This document shows, one piece after another, positions 1 to 6,894 of a stretch of DNA of 64,000 nt. The stretch is from the NCBI RefSeq assembly GCF_025717005.1, contig NZ_JAOVZU010000013.1, forward strand, positions 27,896 through 91,895. Direction: 5' to 3'. The position numbers and the translations under genes are program-made. Origin of the DNA: Actinotalea endophytica (GTDB taxonomy: Bacteria; Actinomycetota; Actinomycetes; Actinomycetales; Cellulomonadaceae). The notes below the pieces were generated by a model. The model worked only from the letters and a program-made list of their open reading frames with translations, was not told the DNA's origin and did no database searches. Numbering within the stretch: position 1 is the first letter of the stretch; every line of letters begins with the position of its first letter.

Positions 1-1
1 G

Positions 2-466
2 CTCGGTGCACTGGGTGTGCTGCTGCTCGCCGCTGCGGTGCCGATCGCCCGCCGACGGCTCACCGCGCCCGTCCTTCTCGCGTGGACCGGCGCCGCGCAG
101 CTGGCCGTGCACCTCGCCCTCAGCTGGCTGCACCCGGTCGCCGGCACGGCCGTCTCCGTCGCTGCCCACCACGGCGTCGAGTCCGCGACCGCGCTGACCG
201 GTGCGGCGCCCGGCGCCGCACTCCCCATGCTCGCCGCGCACATCCTCGGGACCGTCCTCGCCGTGTCGCTCGCCGTCTCGGCCGACCGCTCGGTCGAGCT
301 CGCCCGCTCGTGGTGGGCAGGCACTGTCGCGGTGCTCCTCGGCATCGCTCAGCCCGGCGCTCGCCAGGCCCGCGCCGTCGCCCCCGCGCACGTCGACCGC
401 CCGACCGTCCGGATCCTCGCGCACGCGGTCGCCCGGCGCGGCCCCCCGCTGCCGACGGCCGCCTGA
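2..466 (+). CDS. C-terminal part of a polytopic membrane protein (5' end outside window)
   Basis: The reading frame is open from the left edge, so this is the end of a longer gene. The visible part has at least three hydrophobic stretches rich in Ala, Leu and Val, with scattered His (VHLALSWLH, AAHH) and an Arg/Pro-rich tail that is probably cytoplasmic. I do not recognise the family. It lies 73 bp upstream of copC on the same strand and begins a run of copper-related genes, so a role in metal handling at the membrane is possible, but this rests only on neighbours. A GTG at 17 could be read as a start, but the frame is also open before it and no ribosome binding site is visible there. Confidence 0.6.
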   Translation, partial: LGALGVLLLAAAVPIARRRLTAPVLLAWTGAAQLAVHLALSWLHPVAGTAVSVAAHHGVESATALTGAAPGAALPMLAAHILGTVLAVSLAVSADRSVELARSWWAGTVAVLLGIAQPGARQARAVAPAHVDRPTVRILAHAVARRGPPLPTAA

Positions 467-539
467 CCGACGCCCCGCGCTCGGTCCGGCACACCGCTGC
501 CCTGCCGCCGTAGCGGCCCACCCGACCGAGGGAACCACA

Positions 540-1184
540 GTGCTGCACGTCCGACGTGCCCTGGCATGCCTGCGCCCTGCGCTCGCCACGCTCACCGTGG
601 CGACCGCTCTCGTGGTGGCCGGCGCCCAGGGGGCTTCCGCTCACGACGTCCTCGTCGCCACCGATCCGCAGGACGGTGCCGTGCTCGACTCCGCACCCGA
701 CCAGGTCTCGCTGACGTTCAGCGCCGACCTGCTCGACATCTCGGCCACGATCCTGGTGAGCGGGCCCGAGGGCTCGGTGCCGACCACGGTGACGGTCGAT
801 GGCCCGGTGGCGAGCGCCGAGCTGCCGGAGGGCCTCGGCAGCGGCGACTACACCGTCACGTGGCGGGTGGTGTCCAGCGACGGGCACCCCGTGCAGGGCA
901 GCTTCGGCTTCTCGGTCACCGGCCCCGCCACCTCCCCGTCGGGCACCCCGTCCGACACCGCGTCCGGCGCGACCACCGAGAGCGCGCCTCCCGCCACCAC
1001 AGACACCCCGTCCGCGTCCGCCCAACCCGCGGCCTCCGCCACACCGTCGAGCACTCCTGCGACCTCCTCCGACGCATCCTCGGGCACCACTGACGTCCCG
1101 TGGCTGCCGATCGGGGCCGCCGTGCTCGGTGCGGCTCTCGTCGGGCTGCTGGCCGCGTGGGCGTTCCGAAGGAGATCCTCATGA
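540..1184 (+). CDS. copC: CopC-domain copper-binding protein, membrane-anchored
   Basis: The 214-aa product starts at GTG 540, after GAGGGA with good spacing; a longer upstream reading has no support. An N-terminal signal segment (about 1-35) ends in ...ASA before HDV, so the mature protein would begin with His, which is the Cu(II)-binding N-terminus in CopC. The CopC beta-sandwich covers about residues 35-130 and ends with a conserved segment HPVQGSFGFSV whose His is also a usual copper ligand. A Ser/Thr/Pro-rich linker of about 60 residues and one C-terminal membrane helix followed by RRRSS anchor the domain outside the cell. It overlaps the PCuAC gene by 4 bp (ATGA). The likely job is extracytoplasmic copper binding and delivery. 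Confidence 0.88.
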   Translation: MLHVRRALACLRPALATLTVATALVVAGAQGASAHDVLVATDPQDGAVLDSAPDQVSLTFSADLLDISATILVSGPEGSVPTTVTVDGPVASAELPEGLGSGDYTVTWRVVSSDGHPVQGSFGFSVTGPATSPSGTPSDTASGATTESAPPATTDTPSASAQPAASATPSSTPATSSDASSGTTDVPWLPIGAAVLGAALVGLLAAWAFRRRSS

Positions 1185-1735
1185 CATTCCTCCGCCGCGC
1201 CGCCCTGGCGCCGCTCGTCGCCCTCGTGGCGACCCTCGCCGCCTGTGGCTCGACCCCGGGCGGCACCGACGGGCTCACCGTCACCGACGCCTGGGTCAAG
1301 GCCGCCGACTCCGGTATGACCGGAGCGTTCGGCATGCTCGTCAACGACACCGACAACGACATCACGATCACCGCCGCGAGCAGCGACGTCGCGCGCATGG
1401 AGCTGCACGAGATGGCGATGAACGACGCCGGTGAGATGGTCATGCGCCCGAAGGAGGGTGGGTTCGTCGTGCCCGCGCACGGCACCCACGAGCTCGCACC
1501 TGGTGGCGACCACATCATGTTCATGGACCTCACCACGGCGCTGCAGCCTGGCGACGAGGTGACGGTCACGCTGACGACCTCGGACGGCGAGACCTACACG
1601 TTCGACGCCGCGGTGCGGACCTTCACCGGCGCCGACGAGAACTACGAGGGCTCCGACACGAACGGCGACATGAGCACCGACATGAGCACCGACGGAGCCA
1701 CGGACATGAGCACCGACGGAGCCACGGACTCGTGA
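1181..1735 (+). CDS. PCu(A)C-type copper chaperone lipoprotein
   Basis: The 184-aa protein has an AAGGAG site 7 bp before ATG and a lipobox (LAAC) about 20 residues in. The PCuAC (DUF461) domain is clear: HEMAMNDAGEMVMR, then PAHGTHELAPGGDHIMFMDL, which gives the His/Met ligand set of this family (H-x-M near the first block, H-I-M in the second). Such proteins carry Cu(I) outside the membrane, typically to the CuA site of cytochrome oxidase. The C-terminus ends in a short tandem repeat (DMST/DGAT units). The gene overlaps copC upstream and the DyP peroxidase gene downstream by 4 bp each, so the three are probably co-transcribed and translationally coupled. Confidence 0.9.
   Translation: MTFLRRAALAPLVALVATLAACGSTPGGTDGLTVTDAWVKAADSGMTGAFGMLVNDTDNDITITAASSDVARMELHEMAMNDAGEMVMRPKEGGFVVPAHGTHELAPGGDHIMFMDLTTALQPGDEVTVTLTTSDGETYTFDAAVRTFTGADENYEGSDTNGDMSTDMSTDGATDMSTDGATDS
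1667..1726 (+). repeat. In-frame 12-bp tandem repeat, five units (A-A-B-A-B)
   Basis: Five 12-bp units sit at the 3' end of the PCuAC gene. GACATGAGCACC occurs at 1667, 1679 and 1703, and GACGGAGCCACG occurs at 1691 and 1715. They encode DMST and DGAT in the order DMST-DMST-DGAT-DMST-DGAT. The A units add a Met each, which may extend copper binding. Copies of each type are identical, suggesting recent expansion or slippage. Confidence 0.9.
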
Positions 1736-2925
1736 CCGTCGATCGCCGGACCTTCCTCCAGGGCGGGGCCGTCGCCGTCGGCGGCGCGGCCCTCGCCCTG
1801 GGGGGCCGGACCGTCTGGGACCACACCGTCGCGCCGCAGCCGGCCGACGACGCCGTCGGGACGGCCACCGAGTCCTTCCGCGGCGCCCGGCAGGCCGGCG
1901 TGTCCACCGCACCGCAGGCGTTCGCGGCCTGGACCGCGTTCGACCTGCTGCCCGGGACCGACCGCGACGCACTGGTGCGCCTCATGCGGATCTGGACCGA
2001 TGACATCGAGCGCCTGATGGGTGGCCGACCGCCGCTCGCCGACACCGAGCCGGAGCTCGCGACCGCACCGGCCCGCCTCACCGTGACGCTGGGCCTCGGC
2101 GAGGGGTTCTTCACCGCGGCCGGGGCCGAGGACCGTCGTCCCTCGTGGCTCGCACCTCTGCCGGACCTCGCCGTGGACCACCTCCAGGAAGGCTGGTCCG
2201 GCGGCGATCTCGTGCTGCAGGTCGCCGCCGACGACCTCATGGCCGTGACCCATGCACTGCGGGTGCTCACCAAGGGAGCGACGACGTTCGTCGTGCCGCG
2301 CTGGACCCAGCGTGGCTTCCGCGAGGCGGTCGGGACCCGGCCGTCGGGCACCACGATGCGCAACCTGATGGGCCAGGTGGACGGGACCGCGAACCCCGAC
2401 CCCGTGCTCCAGCCGGACCTCGTGTGGTTCGGCAGCGACGCGGAGCCCTGGCTGGTCGGAGCGACCTCGATGGTGGTGCGACGCATCGCCATGGACCTGG
2501 ACGGCTGGGACAAGGTGGACCGCACCGGCCGCGAGTTCACGATCGGCCGGCGGCTGGACAACGGCGCACCGCTGACCGGCACCGACGAGCACGACGCCCC
2601 GGACCTGACCGCGACGGACGCGCTCGGACTGCCCGTGATCGACACCGCGGCCCACATCCGCCGCGCCGCCGCCTCCGGCCCGCGCGAGCGATTCCTGCGC
2701 CGGCCGTACTCGTTCGACGATCCGGACCAGCCCGCGGCGGAGCGGTCCGGCCTGGTGTTCGTCACCTTCCAGCGGGACGTGGTCGAGCAGTTCCTGCCCG
2801 TGCAGCGCAGGCTCGCCGAGATGGACCTGCTCAACCAGTGGACCACCCCGATCGGGTCCGCCGTGTTCCTCGTCCCGCCCGGGCCCGGGCCCGGCGAGCA
2901 CCTCGCACAGTCGATCTTCGCGTGA
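1732..2925 (+). CDS. DyP-type haem peroxidase, Tat-exported
   Basis: The 397-aa protein starts at GTG 1732, overlapping the PCuAC stop by 4 bp. The N-terminus DRRTFLQGG plus a hydrophobic stretch is a twin-arginine signal, so it is folded with haem in the cytoplasm and exported. The DyP family signature GxxDG is present (GQVDGTANP near residue 220), and a candidate proximal haem His lies in AAHIRRAAASG near residue 305. The C-terminal half (VFVTFQRDVVEQFLPVQ...LNQWTTPIGSAVFLVPPG) matches the EfeB-like subgroup. It oxidises organic substrates with hydrogen peroxide. No EfeU/EfeO genes lie nearby; the neighbours are copper proteins instead, so a link to copper or oxidative stress outside the cell is more likely than EfeUOB iron uptake. 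Confidence 0.88.
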   Translation: MTVDRRTFLQGGAVAVGGAALALGGRTVWDHTVAPQPADDAVGTATESFRGARQAGVSTAPQAFAAWTAFDLLPGTDRDALVRLMRIWTDDIERLMGGRPPLADTEPELATAPARLTVTLGLGEGFFTAAGAEDRRPSWLAPLPDLAVDHLQEGWSGGDLVLQVAADDLMAVTHALRVLTKGATTFVVPRWTQRGFREAVGTRPSGTTMRNLMGQVDGTANPDPVLQPDLVWFGSDAEPWLVGATSMVVRRIAMDLDGWDKVDRTGREFTIGRRLDNGAPLTGTDEHDAPDLTATDALGLPVIDTAAHIRRAAASGPRERFLRRPYSFDDPDQPAAERSGLVFVTFQRDVVEQFLPVQRRLAEMDLLNQWTTPIGSAVFLVPPGPGPGEHLAQSIFA

Positions 2926-2931
2926 TGCACC

Positions 2932-2957
2932 TGTGCTCAGCGTCACACGCCTGTGAC
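2932..2957. promoter_or_regulatory. CRP/GlxR-like half-perfect site and overlapping inverted repeat
   Basis: TGTGCTCAGCGTCACA (2932-2947) matches the CRP/GlxR form TGTGA-N6-TCACA with one mismatch. It overlaps a second inverted repeat, GTCACACGCCTGTGAC (2942-2957). The site lies just after the DyP stop and about 130 bp before the SpeD-like start, so it could regulate that two-gene unit or contribute to termination. Assignment is by motif only. Confidence 0.35.
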
Positions 2958-3078
2958 TGAAACGATCTGTCGCCACGGCCTAACGTCCCGTTACTGTCAG
3001 TACGAAACGTCCATACTGCGGCTTGTCGACTGCCCCCGCGGCCGACCTGTCATGCGAACGATGACTGGAGACGCGACC

Positions 3079-3420
3079 GTGATCGATCTGGCCCCGGAGA
3101 TCTACCGGCAGCGGATGGTCGTCGAAGGGCTCGTGACCGAGTCGATCGACGCGGAGTCGATCAAGGGGTACCTCTCGCAGCTCTCCAAGGCCATCGACAT
3201 GGTCGAGCTGATCGAGCCGGTCACCCATCAGTCCCCGCTCTACGGCTGGGCCGGCTGGATCCACTGGGAGACCTCCGGAGCCCACTTCTACGCCTGGGAC
3301 GAGCCGCGGCTCTTCTTCTCGGTGGACGTCTACGCCTGCAAGCCGTTCTCCGCCCAGACCGTCGTGGACCTCACCCGCGAGTGGTTCGACGCCACGACCA
3401 TCGAGTACAAGGAGTTCTGA
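3079..3420 (+). CDS. SpeD-like (S-adenosylmethionine decarboxylase family) small protein
   Basis: From GTG 3079, preceded by GGAG with 8 bp spacing, the product is 113 aa; ATG codons at 3052 and 3061 are alternatives. The fold pattern is that of the short bacterial SpeD chain: an N-terminal RMVVEGLV strand, a helix, then WETSGAHFYAW (63-73) and FFSVDVYACKPF (79-90). Aligned by eye with Thermotoga SpeD, Ser66 falls where the pyruvoyl-forming serine lies and Cys87 where the catalytic cysteine lies, with near-identical spacing. The processing His (His68 in Thermotoga) is Tyr71 here and the usual Glu before the Ser is Thr65. It may therefore not self-process normally, or may use another substrate; some SpeD homologues are known to act on ornithine or arginine. 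The stop overlaps the next start by 1 bp (TGATG). Confidence 0.7.
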   Translation: MIDLAPEIYRQRMVVEGLVTESIDAESIKGYLSQLSKAIDMVELIEPVTHQSPLYGWAGWIHWETSGAHFYAWDEPRLFFSVDVYACKPFSAQTVVDLTREWFDATTIEYKEF

Positions 3421-4154
3421 TGTCGGTCGACGCGCGCCTGCACGTCAACCCGACGGGCGACCTGCTCGAGGCGGCCAAGGACTGTGAGGCCGACGTCTTC
3501 CTGCGGTGGTACGGCAACACCCGAGCAGAGCTCGACGACGAGTACGGCCCGTACGAGGACGCCTCCGTCTTCCTGGCCGTCACCGACGCGCTCGGTGACG
3601 TCGTCGCCGCGATGCGGCTGCTGGTCCCCGGCGGTTCGGCCGGGCTCAAGACGCTCAACGACGTCGCGCGCGAGCCATGGCAGGTGGACGGAGCACGGGT
3701 CGCCGCGGCCGCCGCCCTGGATCTCGCGTCGACCTGGGAGATCGCCACGCTGACCAGCCGACGCCAGCAGGCCGCCAGCCAGATCCGTAACGCGATGACC
3801 CTGTACCACGGCTTCGGGACGGTGGCGCGAGTCAATGCGATGAGCGCCTTCGTCGCCATCCTCGACGCCCGGGTCCGACGGCTGCTCGACCAGGTCGGCT
3901 ACGTCACCCGGACCTTGCCCGGAACCCGGCCGGGGTACTACCTCGGCTCGGAGTCCTCGGTGCCCGTGTTCGCGAACATGGCCACGATGGTCGGCCTGCA
4001 GCGCCGGGACTACCCCGACTCGTTCGCGTTGGTCACCCTCGGCAACGGCCTCGACGGTGTCGCGGTCCCGACGGACGAGGAGTTCCTGGTGATCTCCCGG
4101 CCCGACCCGATCCCGTCGAGCTGGCTCTCCCCCGGGATGCTCGCGACCGTCTGA
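3420..4154 (+). CDS. LuxI/FeeM-fold acyltransferase-like protein paired with SpeD-like gene
   Basis: The 244-aa protein begins at ATG 3420 inside the stop of the SpeD-like gene, so it is translationally coupled to it. The first 125 residues read like an autoinducer-synthase/N-acyl amino acid synthase GNAT fold. They contain VFLRWYGNTRAELDDEY, an acidic pair (YED) before a strand FLAVTD, DVVAAMRLLVP (the conserved Arg-Leu-Leu strand of LuxI proteins), and later STWEIATLTSRR, which falls where LuxI has its conserved Glu and Arg. The C-terminal part (VGYVTRTLPGTRPGYYLGS, VPVFANMATM) resembles the usual end of the fold plus an extension. The role is not known. The inference is acylation of a small amine or amino acid, perhaps the product of the upstream enzyme, using an acyl-CoA or acyl-carrier donor. 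Confidence 0.5.
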   Translation: MSVDARLHVNPTGDLLEAAKDCEADVFLRWYGNTRAELDDEYGPYEDASVFLAVTDALGDVVAAMRLLVPGGSAGLKTLNDVAREPWQVDGARVAAAAALDLASTWEIATLTSRRQQAASQIRNAMTLYHGFGTVARVNAMSAFVAILDARVRRLLDQVGYVTRTLPGTRPGYYLGSESSVPVFANMATMVGLQRRDYPDSFALVTLGNGLDGVAVPTDEEFLVISRPDPIPSSWLSPGMLATV

Positions 4155-4205
4155 GCGGGCCGCCCGCGGATCCACCAGCGGCGGGGTGCTGCGCTCCGTC
4201 GGCTC

Positions 4206-6461
4206 TCAGGAGAGCCGGGTGGACAGGTGCAGCTCGGTCCAGTGCCGCACCCACGGGCCCACCGCGTCCGGCGGCATCGGACGCGCGATGTGGTAGCCCT
4301 GCAGCACGTCGACGCCGAGCGGCACGAGCTCGCCGACCGCGATGGCGTCCTCGACGCCCTCGGCCACGAACCGCAGGCCGAGCGCCCGGGCCATCTGGGT
4401 CGTCGTCTGCACGATCATCCGGCTGCGCTCGTCGCTCGCGACCGGGGCCACGAACGCCCGGTCCATCTTGAGCTCCTGGACCGGCAGGTCGCGCAGGTAG
4501 GCGAGCGACGAGAACCCGCTGCCGTAGTCGTCGATCGCGACCTGCACACCGTGCGCGCGCAGCTCGTGGAGCACCATCCGCGCCCGCTCGGGGTCCGCGA
4601 GGAACGAGTCCTCGGTGACCTCGACGAGCAGCGAGTCGGCCGGCAGTCCGGCGCGCTCCAGCGCGGTGAACAGCTTCGGCAGCAGCTGACCGCTCACGAG
4701 CTCGGGGGGCGCCCAGTTCATCGCGACCCGGAACGTGAGGCCCTCGGCGCGCCACCGCGCCGCGTCCTTGATCACCTGGAGCATCAGGGCCTCGGTCAGC
4801 GCAGGCATGAGGCCGGCACGGCGGGCGTCGGGGAGGAACGCGATCGGCGGGAGCAGACCCTCGGTCGGGTGCCACCAGCGGACGAGGGCCTCCATGGCGA
4901 CGACCTGCCGCGTGCGTGCGTCGACCTGCGGCTGGTACCAGGCCAGCAGCTGTCCGTCCGCGATCGCCGCGCGCAGCGCCTCGCCGCGCAGCAGCCTGAG
5001 GTGCGACATCCCGTCCTGCGCCCGGTCGAAGAGCAGCACACCCGCGCGGGACTGCTTCGCCTCGTACATCGCGACGTCCGCACGCCGGAGCATCTCGATC
5101 GCCGAGGTGTCGCTGTCCTCGCGCACCGCGATGCCGACCGAGGCGTCCAGCGACAGGTCGATGCCCTCGACCCTCAGCGGCTGGCGCAGCGCCGCGCGGA
5201 TCGACTGCGCGACCTCGAAGAGCTCGAGGTCGTCCTCGCTCGGCACCACGAGCGCGAACTCGTCGCCGCCGAGCCGGGCGACCGTCGTGCCGGGCGCCGC
5301 GACCGCGCGCATCCGCTCGGCGAGGCTGATCAGGACCTCGTCACCGATGGAGTGGCCGAGCGAGTCGTTGATGTCCTTGAACGAGTCGAGGTCCAGCAGC
5401 AGCACCGACACGGGGCCGTGATGCTGGATCGCGTGGTCCGTCGCCGCGGTCACCGAGCGCCGGTTGGGCAACCCGGTCAGCTCGTCGGTCAGCGACAGCC
5501 GCATGGCCTCGGCGGCCCCGCGCGCCTCGCGCAGCGCGAGCGTGAGCCGCCACCCGGTCGCCGCGAGGGTCACGGCTGCGGGCAGCCGGACGATCCAGCC
5601 GACCGCGTCCGACGGGGCGAGGACGAGGACGACGATCGCGAGCGTGGCGGCGACCAGGAGCACGGTGGCCGAGCCCGTGCGGCGCGGGACGAGGATGTCG
5701 ACCGGTCGGCGCGACGCCGCCTCGGCGATCAGGCCGAACCCGATGCCCCACACCACCGCGAGGAGCACGCTGGTGGTGTAGACGCCGCTCGCGCTGAGGC
5801 TGAGCAGGAAGCTCGAGTCGGCCGCGGCGATGAGGATGAAGCCGACCGCCAGCATCGCCGACCGCAGCGTGCGCGCCCGCGCGCGCAGCATGATCTGGCT
5901 CAGCACGACCGCCGCGAGCATGAGGTTGATCAGCGGGAACAGCACCGCGACCAGCAGCGCCAGGAGGCTGTCGGTGAACTCCCGCGCGACCGGGAGCACC
6001 AGGACGAACGCCGACAGGCAGACGGCCGCGCCCCAGACCACCACGGCCTCGAGGCCCACGGACAGCGAGACGCCCCGACGGGCGTCGACGATGAGGAACG
6101 CGGCGAGACCCACGTACGCGAGCACGCACCCGATCTCGCCGGGAGCGGGGAACGCGACCGACTCGATGGTCTGCTCGGCATTGACGGTCGCGGACCCGAG
6201 CGCCCACAGCAGGATCGAACCCGTGAGGGTCAGGACCGCGAGCCGGCGCCCCGGCTCGAGCGCAGCGACCAGGGCGAGCCGGAGGACGACCGCCACGAAG
6301 AAGCCGGTGAGCGTGGCGAGCACGGTCATCCTGGCCGGGGGGTCGTCCGGCCCGCCGGGGACGAACGCGTACACGATCACCCCGAGGACGATCACGACCC
6401 ACGGCACGGGCGCGAGCAGGCGCACGGCACGCGTCAGCGCTACCGTCCGTCCCTCCTGCAT
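4206..6461 (-). CDS. Membrane GGDEF-EAL cyclic-di-GMP protein
   Basis: The 751-aa product has about nine hydrophobic helices in residues 15-310, a GGDEF domain (about 320-480) and an EAL domain (about 490-740). GGDEF is intact (LGGDEFAL near 398-402), with LTDELTGLPNR and DLDSFKDINDSLGH. The RxxD inhibitory site is not visible. EAL is also intact: MEALVRW, MNWAP, VEVTEDSFL, AIDDYGSGFSS, LKMD, VAEGVED and LQGYHI, which keep the metal-binding and catalytic residues. Both diguanylate cyclase and phosphodiesterase activity are therefore possible. I chose ATG 6461 because GGGAGG lies 5 bp upstream; a GTG at 6479 has no such site. It is convergent with, and 51 bp from, the acyltransferase-like gene. 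The input is presumably sensed by the membrane part. Confidence 0.9.
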   Translation of the reverse strand: MQEGRTVALTRAVRLLAPVPWVVIVLGVIVYAFVPGGPDDPPARMTVLATLTGFFVAVVLRLALVAALEPGRRLAVLTLTGSILLWALGSATVNAEQTIESVAFPAPGEIGCVLAYVGLAAFLIVDARRGVSLSVGLEAVVVWGAAVCLSAFVLVLPVAREFTDSLLALLVAVLFPLINLMLAAVVLSQIMLRARARTLRSAMLAVGFILIAAADSSFLLSLSASGVYTTSVLLAVVWGIGFGLIAEAASRRPVDILVPRRTGSATVLLVAATLAIVVLVLAPSDAVGWIVRLPAAVTLAATGWRLTLALREARGAAEAMRLSLTDELTGLPNRRSVTAATDHAIQHHGPVSVLLLDLDSFKDINDSLGHSIGDEVLISLAERMRAVAAPGTTVARLGGDEFALVVPSEDDLELFEVAQSIRAALRQPLRVEGIDLSLDASVGIAVREDSDTSAIEMLRRADVAMYEAKQSRAGVLLFDRAQDGMSHLRLLRGEALRAAIADGQLLAWYQPQVDARTRQVVAMEALVRWWHPTEGLLPPIAFLPDARRAGLMPALTEALMLQVIKDAARWRAEGLTFRVAMNWAPPELVSGQLLPKLFTALERAGLPADSLLVEVTEDSFLADPERARMVLHELRAHGVQVAIDDYGSGFSSLAYLRDLPVQELKMDRAFVAPVASDERSRMIVQTTTQMARALGLRFVAEGVEDAIAVGELVPLGVDVLQGYHIARPMPPDAVGPWVRHWTELHLSTRLS

Positions 6462-6597
6462 GTGCGCCTCCCGTGTCACAGTCCGCCCCGTGCCTCGACG
6501 TCATCGACCGTCGATCTTCCCGGCTTGAGCGTTTCGCACGTCCCGAATGTGCGAATTCACCCTCTCAGCCTGTCACGAAACCCTGTGACCGCGACAC

Positions 6598-6894
6598 TCA
6601 CCTGGAATGACGCACGATGACCGGCACGCGCGGCCGTTCGCCCGAGGTCCCGGATCCTGAGACCGCTCCCGCCTGGAGCGGACAGCCGCGGCACGCGGCC
6701 GACGGCGCGCACGACGTGCACGGCTCGTGCCGGACCCCGGTCGGGGTGACCTCGACGAGGCCCATCCGCGCGAGCTCGTCGACCATGGTCGCGGCGAGGT
6801 CGGGCGCGATCCCGAGGCGGGCGGCGATGCTCCCGGTCGTGCTGCCCGCCGCGACCAGCGCCGCCACCGCCTGCAGGTCCGCGCGCGGGCTCAC
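6598..6894 (-). CDS. feoC: FeoC-like Fe-S winged-helix protein
   Basis: The 98-aa protein starts at GTG 6894, overlapping the feoB stop by 4 bp. Residues 5-55 form a small helix-turn-helix of the FeoC type (DLQAVAALVAAGSTTGSIAARLGI...MVDELARMGLVEV). It is followed by a cysteine cluster C-x2-C-x5-C-x2-C (CTSCAPSAACRGC, 59-71) as found in FeoC proteins thought to bind an Fe-S cluster. The tail is Gly/Ser/Pro-rich. It is the last gene of feoABC and probably modulates FeoB activity or stability in response to iron or oxygen. Confidence 0.8.
   Translation of the reverse strand: MSPRADLQAVAALVAAGSTTGSIAARLGIAPDLAATMVDELARMGLVEVTPTGVRHEPCTSCAPSAACRGCPLQAGAVSGSGTSGERPRVPVIVRHSR

Noticed and set aside
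201..539. N-terminal extension of copC
   Set aside because: It overlaps the preceding membrane-protein gene in another frame and would bury the signal peptide; GTG 540 has a proper ribosome binding site.
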